Below, piece by piece: positions 11,902 to 19,637 of a DNA stretch of 64,000 bases. Each line of letters opens with the position of its first letter. Within the stretch, counting starts at the first letter, position 1. This DNA comes from Thalassotalea sp. G2M2-11 (GTDB taxonomy: Bacteria; Pseudomonadota; Gammaproteobacteria; Enterobacterales; Alteromonadaceae), in assembly GCF_017168195.1 (NCBI RefSeq), contig NZ_JADNYL010000001.1, positions 372,001 to 436,000 on the forward strand. The letters are read 5' to 3'. The notes under the pieces were generated by a model. The model ran no database searches. It had not been told where the DNA came from and saw only the letters and a program-made list of their open reading frames with translations. A program made the position numbers and the translations under genes.

Positions 11902-12015
11902 GTTATCTGACGGTAACAAAAAGAAGGTGATGCATGAGTTGGTGTTGTATCGCTGTACCGAAGAAGTAGCATCGACTGTTCTCGAAAATGCTGGTTTTTA
12001 CAATCAAGTGTATTG

Positions 12016-13059
12016 TTAATTTATGCAATCATCATTTTCAAAAATACAGACTTTATTACGACCATTATTTTTTGCCTGATAAAGGGCATTATCCGCTTGT
12101 TCAAGCCAAGCTTCACTGTTTGTTGCGTTTTGATTTTGCAGCGAGGCAACACCAATACTCACGGTGATCTGGTGTTCAGGAATGATAGGGGATGACTCTA
12201 TGAGAGCTCTGAGTTTTTCAGCATGGCTGGTAGCATGTTTTAATTGAGTATCATGCATAAGAAGGACAAATTCTTCACCACCTACCCTAAAAAGTAGATC
12301 AGTTTCACGACTATTTTGGCTGATTAAACTTGCAATCATTTGAATGACTGTGTCCCCAGTATTGTGTCCCCATGTATCATTAATGATCTTAAAGTGATCA
12401 ATATCAATCATAATAAGTGAAGAATCTAAATTACTTCTTTGTTTATGAGCAAGGCTGTTTTCAACATAAGAATGTAATAGTCTTCTGTTTAATGCTCCAG
12501 TCAATGGGTCTTTTATTGACTCATCCGTAAGGCTTTGATGCAAGCGCTTAATGTGAGCACCAATCAGGTTTGAAAATACCAACATCAGGAAAAATGCAAT
12601 CGATGTTCTTGCCGCTTCTGTCAGTGGCATATGTCCAAAGCTGTAATAGCATACAAATGCTAAAGTGAGTATATTAAAAAATAATGCAGTTCTTCTTGGC
12701 AGCAGATAAATCAACACTAAACAGGTTGGGTAAAGCCAATTAATAGCACTCGTGCCTAGATAATGAATAGTGATAAATAGTGCTGTTAATAAAGAAGTGA
12801 CAGCGGTGTTGATATAAAGCGGTCTAGCTGTACCTTTAAATATACTATATAGAGCGGCAGAGGCGATACAAACAAAAAGCAGTAATGAGATTGCCACCCA
12901 ATGATTACCAATAATGTAATTTCTGTACGCTAAAATACCTATAATTAAGAAAGCGATCGCTAAGATATAAAAGAGAGTTTCTTTGCTTCCTTTTAGTAAA
13001 AAATTTAGGTTTTGCTGCGAGATACTCGACTCAACATCGAATGCTTTGTTTTTCTGCAT
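12016..13059 (-). CDS. Membrane-anchored diguanylate cyclase (GGDEF)
   Basis: Predicted synthesis of cyclic di-GMP from two GTP, 347 aa. The N-terminal ~180 residues hold about six hydrophobic segments without a recognisable sensor domain. A GGDEF domain follows, from KDPLTGALNRR to the C-terminus, with active-site GGEEF and, five residues before it, RETD, which matches the RxxD product-inhibition site. The enzyme should therefore be active and feedback-controlled. An upstream TTG at 13098 is in frame, but the ATG at 13059 has GGGAA 5 nt upstream and is preferred. The gene stands alone, convergent to tuf. The signal sensed by the membrane part is unknown. Confidence 0.9.
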   Translation of the reverse strand: MQKNKAFDVESSISQQNLNFLLKGSKETLFYILAIAFLIIGILAYRNYIIGNHWVAISLLLFVCIASAALYSIFKGTARPLYINTAVTSLLTALFITIHYLGTSAINWLYPTCLVLIYLLPRRTALFFNILTLAFVCYYSFGHMPLTEAARTSIAFFLMLVFSNLIGAHIKRLHQSLTDESIKDPLTGALNRRLLHSYVENSLAHKQRSNLDSSLIMIDIDHFKIINDTWGHNTGDTVIQMIASLISQNSRETDLLFRVGGEEFVLLMHDTQLKHATSHAEKLRALIESSPIIPEHQITVSIGVASLQNQNATNSEAWLEQADNALYQAKNNGRNKVCIFENDDCIN

Positions 13060-13490
13060 AACATTCCCAAAGTTATAAGACTTTGATCTTATGTGCAAAT
13101 AGCCAGATGGAAATCAGCTGTATGTGAGTATGTAAAGTATAGCAAATTGCTTGCTAAATAGAACAACTCTACATCTAAGTCACTTTGCTGACCTTCAAAA
13201 TTACACAAGCGAGCTAGAGTCAGTACTTATACCGAACAGAACCGTCCGCTTCAATAATGCTGGTCAATTTGTGTCGGTAAATATTCATGCGCAATAAAAC
13301 TCTATACATATGATTGATTGTTTTGGTGGCTTATCAGCGATGCTTTGGGACAACGGTACTCAGTTTTTATAATCTGTCGAACAAATAGTGATATAAGCTC
13401 CCCTTTCTCAATGGCGGTTTTCTCTGGATTTTAACGAAAATATTACATATGCTGAGACCTACCTGAGAAAGGAGATAGGGAATAATATTA
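13060..13490. other. Intergenic region between two divergent genes
   Basis: About 430 nt separate the divergent cyclase and mscS starts. It holds the mscS promoter (13345-13373) and, on the minus strand, a TATACT element (13136-13141) that may be the cyclase -10 box without a clear -35. A 20-codon frame from the ATG at 13312 has no ribosome site. I see no RNA gene or repeat. Confidence 0.5.
13345..13373 (+). promoter_or_regulatory. Predicted mscS promoter
   Basis: TTGGGA (13345-13350), a 17-nt spacer and a perfect TATAAT (13368-13373). It lies about 117 nt before the mscS ATG and is the best sigma70 match in the gap. Confidence 0.5.
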
Positions 13491-14306
13491 ATGAATATAG
13501 AAAAAATCACTCAGTTACTAAATGATTTTGTTATGCAATACGGCATGAATTTTATTATGGCGCTTGCGGTTCTGCTGATTGGTTGGTGGATTATCGGGCG
13601 TATAGTCAGTGCGGTTGATTATTCAATGGATAAAGCGAACGTTGAAGTGACACTACAGCGCTTTTTATTAAGTTTTATTAGCATTGTGCTGAAAGTGATT
13701 CTAGTAATTATTTTTGCCTCAATGGTTGGCGTAGAAACAGCTTCTTTAATTGCAATGCTAGGTGCCGCTGGTTTGGCGGTAGGTTTAGCACTACAAGGAA
13801 GTCTTTCTAATCTTGCCGGTGGTGTCTTGATCTTATTCTTCAAGCCATTCAAAGTGGGCGATGTGATTGAAGCACAGGGGCACTTAGGACGAGTGGTAGA
13901 AATACAAATCTTTAATACATTAATCACTACGTTGGATAATCAGCGTGTTTATATTCCTAACGGCTTGCTTTCTAATGGCTGCGTGAAAAATATTTTTGCA
14001 GAGCCGACACGTCGTGTTGATATGATGTTTGGCATTAGTTATGGAGATGATATCGCTACGGCCAAAGCGATCATTCATCAAGTACTGGATGATAATAAGT
14101 TGGTTCTAAAAGATCCCGGAGCGGATGTGTTTATCTCAGGGCATGGTGCGAGTTCAATTGATATTACTGTTCGTCCTTGGTGTCAATCTGATGATTATTG
14201 GAATGTTTACTTTTCCACGCATGAAAACTTGAAAATTGCCTTCGATAAAGCGGGTATTACTATTCCGTTTCCACAGCGCGACGTTCATATTATCAAAGAA
14301 GATTAG
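13491..14306 (+). CDS. mscS: Small-conductance mechanosensitive channel MscS
   Basis: Inner-membrane channel that opens under membrane tension to release solutes during hypo-osmotic shock, 271 aa (E. coli 286). Three membrane segments are seen at about residues 17-40, 60-80 and 90-115. The third is the glycine/alanine-rich pore helix (LGAAGLAVGLALQGSLSN), followed by the FFKPFKVGD turn that starts the cytoplasmic vestibule. The ATG at 13491 has AAAGGAGA upstream, at a long spacing of about 15 nt. It is monocistronic, with its own promoter and terminator. Confidence 0.93.
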   Translation: MNIEKITQLLNDFVMQYGMNFIMALAVLLIGWWIIGRIVSAVDYSMDKANVEVTLQRFLLSFISIVLKVILVIIFASMVGVETASLIAMLGAAGLAVGLALQGSLSNLAGGVLILFFKPFKVGDVIEAQGHLGRVVEIQIFNTLITTLDNQRVYIPNGLLSNGCVKNIFAEPTRRVDMMFGISYGDDIATAKAIIHQVLDDNKLVLKDPGADVFISGHGASSIDITVRPWCQSDDYWNVYFSTHENLKIAFDKAGITIPFPQRDVHIIKED

Positions 14307-14321
14307 GTTATATTTTTTTTA

Positions 14322-14355
14322 AAAAAGCCTGCAAATTAAGATTTGCAGGCTTTTT
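14322..14355. terminator. Bidirectional terminator between mscS and the aminopeptidase
   Basis: GCCTGCAAAT (14327-14336), loop TAAG, ATTTGCAGGC (14341-14350), flanked by an A-run on the left and TTTTT on the right. The stem works on both strands and separates two convergent genes. Confidence 0.85.
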
Positions 14356-14375
14356 GTTTAATATGTCGAACTGAT

Positions 14376-15890
14376 TTACTGATTTACTTGAGCTTGAATC
14401 CATTCGGTTAATAAGCGAACGCCATAACCCGTACCACCTTTAGGTACTTCACCTTTTGCAGAATCGGCTAATGCGTTGCCTGCAATATCTAAATGCGCCC
14501 ATTTTACATCACCTGCAAAATGCTGTAGAAAGCTTGCTGCTGTTGTGGCACCAGGTCCACCTGTTCCCGTATTACGAAGATCGGCAATGTCACTGTTGAG
14601 TTTATCTTTATAACCTAAAGGTAGACGCCACAGGTTTTCGTTTACTTGCTCACCAGCATTGATAAGTTCACTGACCAGCTCGTCACTTTCCGAAAAGATT
14701 GCTGCATAGTCATTTCCTACTGCGCGTATTTTGGAGCCTGTCAGAGTTGCTAAATCTACCATGACCTGTGGTTTGTAATATTTTCTTGCATACCACATAG
14801 CATCTGAAAGCACTAGTCGCCCTTCAGCATCGGTATTGGTGATTTCTACGGTTAAGCCTTCGGCAGTGGTTAACACATCACCAGGTGCAATTGAGTATTC
14901 AGAAACCATATTGGCGGCCATACCCATCACGGCAACAACATTTACTTTTGTTTTGCTAAGCGCCAGTGCTTTAATGGTACCAAGTGCAGCAGCGGCACCT
15001 GCCATATCCACTTTCATGTGAGCAATTGAGTTACTGGTTTTAATATTGTAACCGCCTGAGTCGAAGGTTATGCCTTTACCAGCGATAGCAATTGGCGCAT
15101 CGTCACTATTTTTGTAATGAGCAATAACTAGTCGAGATCCGTCTTTACTACCACGGCCAACTCCTTCTAACGCTCCCATACCGAGCTTCTTCATTTCTTT
15201 TGGCGTGAGTATTTTGACCTTTACTCCTAATTTTTTTAAGGACTGTGCTGCTTGGGCAAATTCAACAGGTGTCATTTCTGTAGCTGTTTCATTAGTGAGA
15301 TCGCGAGCAAAAAATACTCCACTTGCAATGTGCGATAGTGGCGTAAAAGCATTTTGGCTCGTTTTACCGTTATTAACATCAAACAGGTAGTTTTTTTCTA
15401 CGCGTTTTTCCTTGCGGTATTTATCGAATTGGTAGGCTCTTAAATTTATGCCATGAGCAAGTAAAGCACTGGTTTTGGCATTGTTTTGGCCTAAATCATC
15501 GGCAGCAACAGTAATGGTCTTTATTTGCTTATGTTCTAATTGTGCGGAAATATTCCCGCCGAGTTTAGTGATTTGCTTTTTCGATAAGAGATTGTTGTCA
15601 ACACCAACGATTAACACCCGTTGATAGTTGATGTTATTTGGTGCTATTACTGTAACAAATTTGCCATAGTCTCCTTTAAAATCTGTTGCCTGCATAGCCT
15701 TGCTTAGCTGGCCATTTGTTTTTACATCAAATGTTTTAAAGGTTTTATTTACACCATTGGTGCCATGAAACACTACGAGTGTATCTGATTTGTCGTTTAC
15801 TTGACTATTGAATGAAAAGTTATCTGCTTGGCATAGAGTGGCTGCCGATAGCATTGCAATGGTTAAAGTGAATTTAGAAAATTTTATCAT
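14376..15890 (-). CDS. Exported leucyl aminopeptidase family protein (M17)
   Basis: Predicted two-metal M17 aminopeptidase removing N-terminal residues from peptides, 504 aa. The first ~22 residues look like a Sec signal peptide (lysine, hydrophobic stretch, then CQA before DNF). A less conserved N-terminal domain follows, then the catalytic domain with GKGITFDSGG (metal and catalytic lysine region), KVDMAGAAA and the signature NTDAEGRL. In-frame codons extend upstream to 15938, but the ATG at 15890 has AAGGAA 6 nt upstream and places the signal peptide at the N-terminus. M17 enzymes are normally cytoplasmic, so the leader is notable. It is not a plain pepA orthologue. Confidence 0.88.
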   Translation of the reverse strand: MIKFSKFTLTIAMLSAATLCQADNFSFNSQVNDKSDTLVVFHGTNGVNKTFKTFDVKTNGQLSKAMQATDFKGDYGKFVTVIAPNNINYQRVLIVGVDNNLLSKKQITKLGGNISAQLEHKQIKTITVAADDLGQNNAKTSALLAHGINLRAYQFDKYRKEKRVEKNYLFDVNNGKTSQNAFTPLSHIASGVFFARDLTNETATEMTPVEFAQAAQSLKKLGVKVKILTPKEMKKLGMGALEGVGRGSKDGSRLVIAHYKNSDDAPIAIAGKGITFDSGGYNIKTSNSIAHMKVDMAGAAAALGTIKALALSKTKVNVVAVMGMAANMVSEYSIAPGDVLTTAEGLTVEITNTDAEGRLVLSDAMWYARKYYKPQVMVDLATLTGSKIRAVGNDYAAIFSESDELVSELINAGEQVNENLWRLPLGYKDKLNSDIADLRNTGTGGPGATTAASFLQHFAGDVKWAHLDIAGNALADSAKGEVPKGGTGYGVRLLTEWIQAQVNQ

Positions 15891-16081
15891 CTGAATTTCC
15901 TTATTTGTTGTTATATTTGGACGTATTTTAAGAAACATACTACCTGATTTAGATGTTAAATTAATGGCTATAAGATTAATGGAATGCAGGGTGAGATTAA
16001 TAGCAAATACTATGGAGAAAGTGAGGCAATTGCATAAGGTGATGACAGTTGTTGTTGTGCTATTTTGTGTATCTAGATCAA

Positions 16082-16107
16082 AAAGCCCCGCTAGTTAGCA
16101 GGGCTTT
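16082..16107 (-). terminator. Terminator of the second EF-G gene
   Basis: AAAGCCC-GCT arms (16082-16092 with 16097-16107) pair with one mismatch around a 4-nt loop. On the minus strand the hairpin is followed by TTTTTGAT. It lies 26 nt after the fusA2 stop. Confidence 0.7.
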
Positions 16108-16133
16108 GAAATAATCTAACTAAATGTTAGAAA

Positions 16134-18221
16134 TTATTTTTTCTCGTTACGTGCTTTAACTTCAGCAATAACTTCTTCAGCTACGTTTTGTGGTGCAGCT
16201 GCGTAGTGGCTGAACTCCATAGAGAATTGGCCACGGCCTGATGTCATTGTACGTAAGTGACCAATGTAACCAAACATTTCTGAAAGTGGTACGTCAGCCT
16301 TGATACGAACACCTGTTGTACCAGCTTCTTGGTCTTTGATCATACCACGACGACGGTTAAGGTCACCGATAACATCACCCACGTGATCTTCTGGTGTGAA
16401 CACGTCAACTTTCATGATAGGTTCAAGAAGTTGGGCACCGGCTTTAGGCATTGACTGACGGAAAGCGCCTTTTGCTGCAATTTCAAAGGCAACCGCTGAT
16501 GAGTCAACTGCGTGGAAACCACCGTCAAATAACTCAACCTCAACGTCTAGTACAGGGAAACCTGCAACTGGACCTTCTTGCATCATGCCAGCAAAACCTT
16601 TTTCAATCGCAGGGAAGAATTCCTTAGGAACGTTACCACCAACAACTGATGAAGTGAATTTGAAGCCTGAATTTTGCTCACCTGGCTTGATACGGTAATC
16701 AATTTTACCGAATTGACCAGAACCACCAGATTGTTTCTTATGAGTATAAGAATCTTCAATCTCTTGTGTGATAGTTTCACGGTATGCTACTTGAGGCTTA
16801 CCAACTTCAAGTTCAACACCGTAAGTACGCTTAAGGATATCAACTTTAATGTCTAAGTGAAGTTCACCCATACCTTTAAGGATAGTTTCACCTGAGTCTT
16901 CGTCAGTTTCAACTTGGAATGAAGGATCTTCAGCAACCATTTTACCGATAGCGATACCCATTTTCTCTGTTGAACCTTTATCTTTCGGAGCAACAGCAAT
17001 TGAAATAACTGGTTCTGGGAATACCATAGCTTCAAGCGTACAAGGGTTCTTAACATCACATAATGTGTGACCTGTTTGAACGTTTTTCATACCTACGATG
17101 GCTAAAATATCACCTGCTTGCGCTTCAGTTAACTCAGTACGATCATCAGCTTGCATTTCAACCATACGGCCAATACGTTCAGTCTTACCTGTGAATGAGT
17201 TAAGTACAGTATCACCTTTCTTGACGCGACCTGAGTAGATACGAATGAAAGTAAGGGCACCAAAACGGTCATCCATGATCTTAAATGCTAAGGCGCGGAA
17301 TGGTTCGTCAGCGTCAACGATCGCATGTTCACCAGTAGGCTCACCTTCTTCATCAGTTAATGGCTGAGGTGGAACTTCAGTTGGTGAAGGTAAGTAATCA
17401 ACAACAGCATCAAGTAGAAGTTGCATGCCTTTGTTTTTGAAAGCTGAACCACAGTACGTTGGGAAGAATAATAATTCATTAGTACCTTTACGAATACACG
17501 CTTTGATTTGCTCATCCGTTGGGTCTAATTCACCTTCCAAATAGTCCATTAATAAGTCTTCGTCAGCTTCTAACGCTGTTTCGATTAACTGTTCACGGTA
17601 CTCAGCTGCTTGGTCTACCAAGTCTGCTGGAATATCAGTGATTTCGTAGTTTTCTGGTTGACCTGAATCATCCCATACGTACGCTTTTTGAGATAAAACG
17701 TCTACTACACCTACGAAATCATCTTCTTCACCGATTGGTAAAGTCATTACAAGCGGGTTAGCACCTAATACTTTTTTAACTTGATCTTTAACGCGGAAGA
17801 AGTTTGCACCTAAACGGTCTAACTTGTTAACGAAAATCAAACGAGCAACTTTTGACTCGTTAGCATAACGCCAGTTAGTTTCTGATTGCGGTTCAACACC
17901 ACCAGAACCACAGAATACACCAATACCACCATCAAGAACTTTTAATGAACGGTATACTTCAACGGTAAAGTCAACGTGACCCGGAGTGTCAATTACGTTA
18001 AAACGGTGTTTTTTCCACTCACAAGTTACCGCAGCAGATTGGATTGTAATACCACGCTCTGCTTCTTGCTCCATGAAGTCAGTTGTTGATTCACCATCGT
18101 GAACCTCACCAAGCTTATGGATTTTACCTGTAAGTTTCAAAATTCGTTCAGTTGTTGTGGTTTTACCAGCATCAACGTGAGCGAAAATACCAATATTTCT
18201 GTATTTGCTTAAATCTGCCAT
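16134..18221 (-). CDS. fusA2: Second elongation factor G (EF-G2)
   Basis: Translational GTPase of the EF-G family, 695 aa. G1 [13 protein letters not shown], switch [10 protein letters not shown] and NKLD are intact and all EF-G domains appear present, so it should bind and hydrolyse GTP. It is clearly diverged from the str-operon copy at 8058-10169 and starts [13 protein letters not shown], as in the paralogue common in Vibrio, Shewanella and Colwellia. Whether it acts in translocation, recycling or stress cannot be told from sequence. It stands alone with its own terminator. Codon use is biased like that of an abundant protein. Confidence 0.93.
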   Translation of the reverse strand: MADLSKYRNIGIFAHVDAGKTTTTERILKLTGKIHKLGEVHDGESTTDFMEQEAERGITIQSAAVTCEWKKHRFNVIDTPGHVDFTVEVYRSLKVLDGGIGVFCGSGGVEPQSETNWRYANESKVARLIFVNKLDRLGANFFRVKDQVKKVLGANPLVMTLPIGEEDDFVGVVDVLSQKAYVWDDSGQPENYEITDIPADLVDQAAEYREQLIETALEADEDLLMDYLEGELDPTDEQIKACIRKGTNELLFFPTYCGSAFKNKGMQLLLDAVVDYLPSPTEVPPQPLTDEEGEPTGEHAIVDADEPFRALAFKIMDDRFGALTFIRIYSGRVKKGDTVLNSFTGKTERIGRMVEMQADDRTELTEAQAGDILAIVGMKNVQTGHTLCDVKNPCTLEAMVFPEPVISIAVAPKDKGSTEKMGIAIGKMVAEDPSFQVETDEDSGETILKGMGELHLDIKVDILKRTYGVELEVGKPQVAYRETITQEIEDSYTHKKQSGGSGQFGKIDYRIKPGEQNSGFKFTSSVVGGNVPKEFFPAIEKGFAGMMQEGPVAGFPVLDVEVELFDGGFHAVDSSAVAFEIAAKGAFRQSMPKAGAQLLEPIMKVDVFTPEDHVGDVIGDLNRRRGMIKDQEAGTTGVRIKADVPLSEMFGYIGHLRTMTSGRGQFSMEFSHYAAAPQNVAEEVIAEVKARNEKK

Positions 18222-18260
18222 TGTATTGCTCTAATAAGGTTAGTGAATAAAAACCGCGCG

Positions 18261-18289
18261 AGTATACCAGAAGTTGCGTTAAACAAAAA
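18261..18289 (-). promoter_or_regulatory. Possible fusA2 promoter
   Basis: On the minus strand TATACT (18266 to 18261) lies 17 nt after a poor -35 (TTTTTG, 18289 to 18284). The region is inside an inverted repeat, ACCAGAAGTT (18266-18275) with AACTTCTGGT (18291-18300), which could be an operator. The -10 is good and the -35 is weak. Confidence 0.35.
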
Positions 18290-18396
18290 TAACTTCTGGT
18301 AGAAAATTGCAATCTTCACAATTTAATTGGCTATTCGCTGAAGAAAACGTACGGTGCAGTAGTGCAATATGATAATAGTGAAATATAAATGTAAAT

Positions 18397-18431
18397 AAGT
18401 GCGACCGTTAGTCCAGCTGACTTGTTTATTA
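18397..18431 (+). promoter_or_regulatory. Candidate ECF-type promoter of module 1
   Basis: AAGTGCGAC (18397-18405), 16 nt, then TTGTTTATTA (18422-18431), ending 27 nt before the sigma1 start. The same pair of boxes with the same 16-nt gap and nearly the same distance precedes sigma2 (21273-21307), while the sequence between the boxes differs. That pattern fits -35 and -10 elements read by the encoded sigma factors themselves. Autoregulation is inferred. Confidence 0.55.
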
Positions 18432-18457
18432 GTGTAAAAAAGTACAAAGGATGGTGA

Positions 18458-19003
18458 TTGTTGAACGAATGGCATGAAAATATCGTAGATAGGATGAAGA
18501 GGGGAGAAGCACAGGCATTTGAGCAATGTTATCAATGTTGGTCATCGAATATTTACACAGTTATTTCGCAAATTTGCAATGAACCGGCCTGTGTTGAGGA
18601 CATTATGCAAGATACCTTTATTAGCGCTTTTGAAAATATTCATAGTTTTAAACCTCAGTACACATTTATCGCTTGGTTAAAACGTATTGCATTTAACAAG
18701 ACTATCAATGTGTTAAATAAAGAAAAGGTTAAACGTAATGGACAGAGTGAGCTCAAGAGGATGCATATTGAAGCATTGTCACAAGATCACAGTTACGAAC
18801 AAGAAAATTTACTGAGTTATTTGTTCAAAGATCTTCCCAGTCAGGAAAGGTTAATACTTTGGTTATTTATAGTTGAGCAATATAGCCATAGAGAAATCGC
18901 CGATCTTGTTGGTCGTTCTACCAGTTATTCTAAGTCAATCGTTTCAAGAAGCTTAAAAAAGCTTAGAGAAAAATATGGGAGACAACAATATGCATGCTTG
19001 TAA
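18458..19003 (+). CDS. ECF-family sigma factor, module 1
   Basis: Predicted alternative sigma factor, 181 aa. Sigma region 2 spans about residues 18-85 (ACVEDIMQDTFISAFENI, FIAWLKRIAFN). Region 4 spans about 125-172, with a helix-turn-helix around YSHREIADLVGRSTSYSKSIV. There is no region 1 or 3, as in ECF sigmas. The start is TTG. TTG at 18458 has AAGG at 7 nt, while the next codon, TTG 18461, aligns better with the start of sigma2. The 3' end overlaps the anti-sigma start by 14 nt. Its paralogue is at 21335-21880. Target genes are unknown apart from the likely self-promoter. Confidence 0.88.
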   Translation: MLNEWHENIVDRMKRGEAQAFEQCYQCWSSNIYTVISQICNEPACVEDIMQDTFISAFENIHSFKPQYTFIAWLKRIAFNKTINVLNKEKVKRNGQSELKRMHIEALSQDHSYEQENLLSYLFKDLPSQERLILWLFIVEQYSHREIADLVGRSTSYSKSIVSRSLKKLREKYGRQQYACL

Positions 19004-19637
19004 TGGTAAGTTCAACTCTTCATTGAATGATATTGAACCGGAGCATTTGGAACAGTGTAAAAGCTGCCAATTAGATTATGAATTGATCACTAAACTAAGA
19101 GCAGATGCTAATGCGTTATCATTAAAGTTACCTCCTGAGCGTATTTGGCGCAATATTACAAAAAATACGACTGACACCGGAGGTAAAATCAATATGCATA
19201 TAACCAGTGACCGATTAACAGAGTCGTTAAGTGACATAGAGCTGTTACATATAGAGTCGTGCACCCAATGTAAAGCAGAGCGTCAAAAACTGCCGGTTAA
19301 AAAGAATAAGGTGTTTTCATCGAAGCCACTTATTTACGCCACCGCTGCTTCAATAATGATGCTATCCATTAGCTGGCTTATGTGGAGTCAACATCAGTTA
19401 CAACGGCAGTTAGATGAAGTCTTAGTCATAAATATGATGTTAGAAGACAAACTAAATAATGAATCGCACATTACTTTTCAACAAGCCGCTTTAGTTGAGG
19501 TGTTACGAGAAATTGATGAAGAGTTATATCAAGCTAGTTCAGCTAAAGAAAAAATAAAAATACTACAGAAAAGGCGCCAAGTGATTCAACAGCACTTTGT
19601 GCAGTCAAAAGGAGATGAGAATGAATTCAGTATCTAA
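18990..19637 (+). CDS. Membrane anti-sigma factor, chimeric with two zinc-finger motifs
   Basis: Predicted anti-sigma partner of the module 1 sigma, 215 aa from the ATG at 18990. That ATG overlaps the sigma1 stop and has GGGAG 9 nt upstream. It has two ZAS-type motifs, HLEQCKSC (about residue 22) and HIESCTQC (about 88). One membrane segment follows at about 125-145 (IYATAASIMMLSISWLMW), then a charged, probably coiled-coil periplasmic part ending FSI. Residues from MHITSDRLTES on match the whole of anti-sigma2, minus 27 residues after RQKL. The preceding DNA matches the sigma2/anti-sigma2 junction, including its ribosome site. The gene therefore looks like a fusion of a native N-terminus with a copied junction. 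No known named family was recognised beyond the zinc-finger anti-sigma type. Confidence 0.8.
   Translation: MHACNGKFNSSLNDIEPEHLEQCKSCQLDYELITKLRADANALSLKLPPERIWRNITKNTTDTGGKINMHITSDRLTESLSDIELLHIESCTQCKAERQKLPVKKNKVFSSKPLIYATAASIMMLSISWLMWSQHQLQRQLDEVLVINMMLEDKLNNESHITFQQAALVEVLREIDEELYQASSAKEKIKILQKRRQVIQQHFVQSKGDENEFSI
19179..19196 (+). promoter_or_regulatory. Internal ribosome site and in-frame ATG inside anti-sigma1
   Basis: GGAGGT (19179-19184) is followed 9 nt later by ATG (19194), in frame with the anti-sigma1 gene. The flanking bases match the true start of anti-sigma2 (GGAGGT at 21850, ATG at 21864). A second product of about 147 aa with one zinc motif and the membrane anchor could be made from here. 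Use of the site is inferred. Confidence 0.5.

Larger units (their letters stand above)
11567..11977 (+). repeat. Tandem ~135-bp repeat starting in the tuf tail
   Basis: Three near-identical units start at 11567, 11702 and 11835 (lengths 135, 133 and 135). A fourth start, CATCGACT at 11970, breaks off. Each unit begins with the last tuf codons and stop (CATCGACTAATTGATG), then TTAGATA/TATCTAA, an intrinsic terminator, and GTTGGTGTTGTATC, which resembles tuf 11547-11560. So each unit includes a partly decayed copy of the tuf 3' end joined to the terminator. Units differ by a few substitutions and one 2-nt deletion. No coding potential is evident. The 38 nt to the next gene hold nothing recognisable. 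Confidence 0.9.

Noticed and set aside
11567-11977. CRISPR array
   Set aside because: Units are ~135 bp and repeated throughout, with no short repeat/unique spacer pattern and no cas genes.
12013-12195. 60-codon plus-strand frame antisense to the diguanylate cyclase end
   Set aside because: Covers the GGDEF domain coding region in antisense, with no supporting signal.
13312-13375. 20-codon frame in the cyclase-mscS gap
   Set aside because: No ribosome site and it overlaps the mscS promoter; resemblance to transposase fragments was too weak.
15997-16100. Short plus-strand frame upstream of the fusA2 terminator with a valine-rich stretch
   Set aside because: No ribosome site, no similarity, and it runs through the terminator hairpin.
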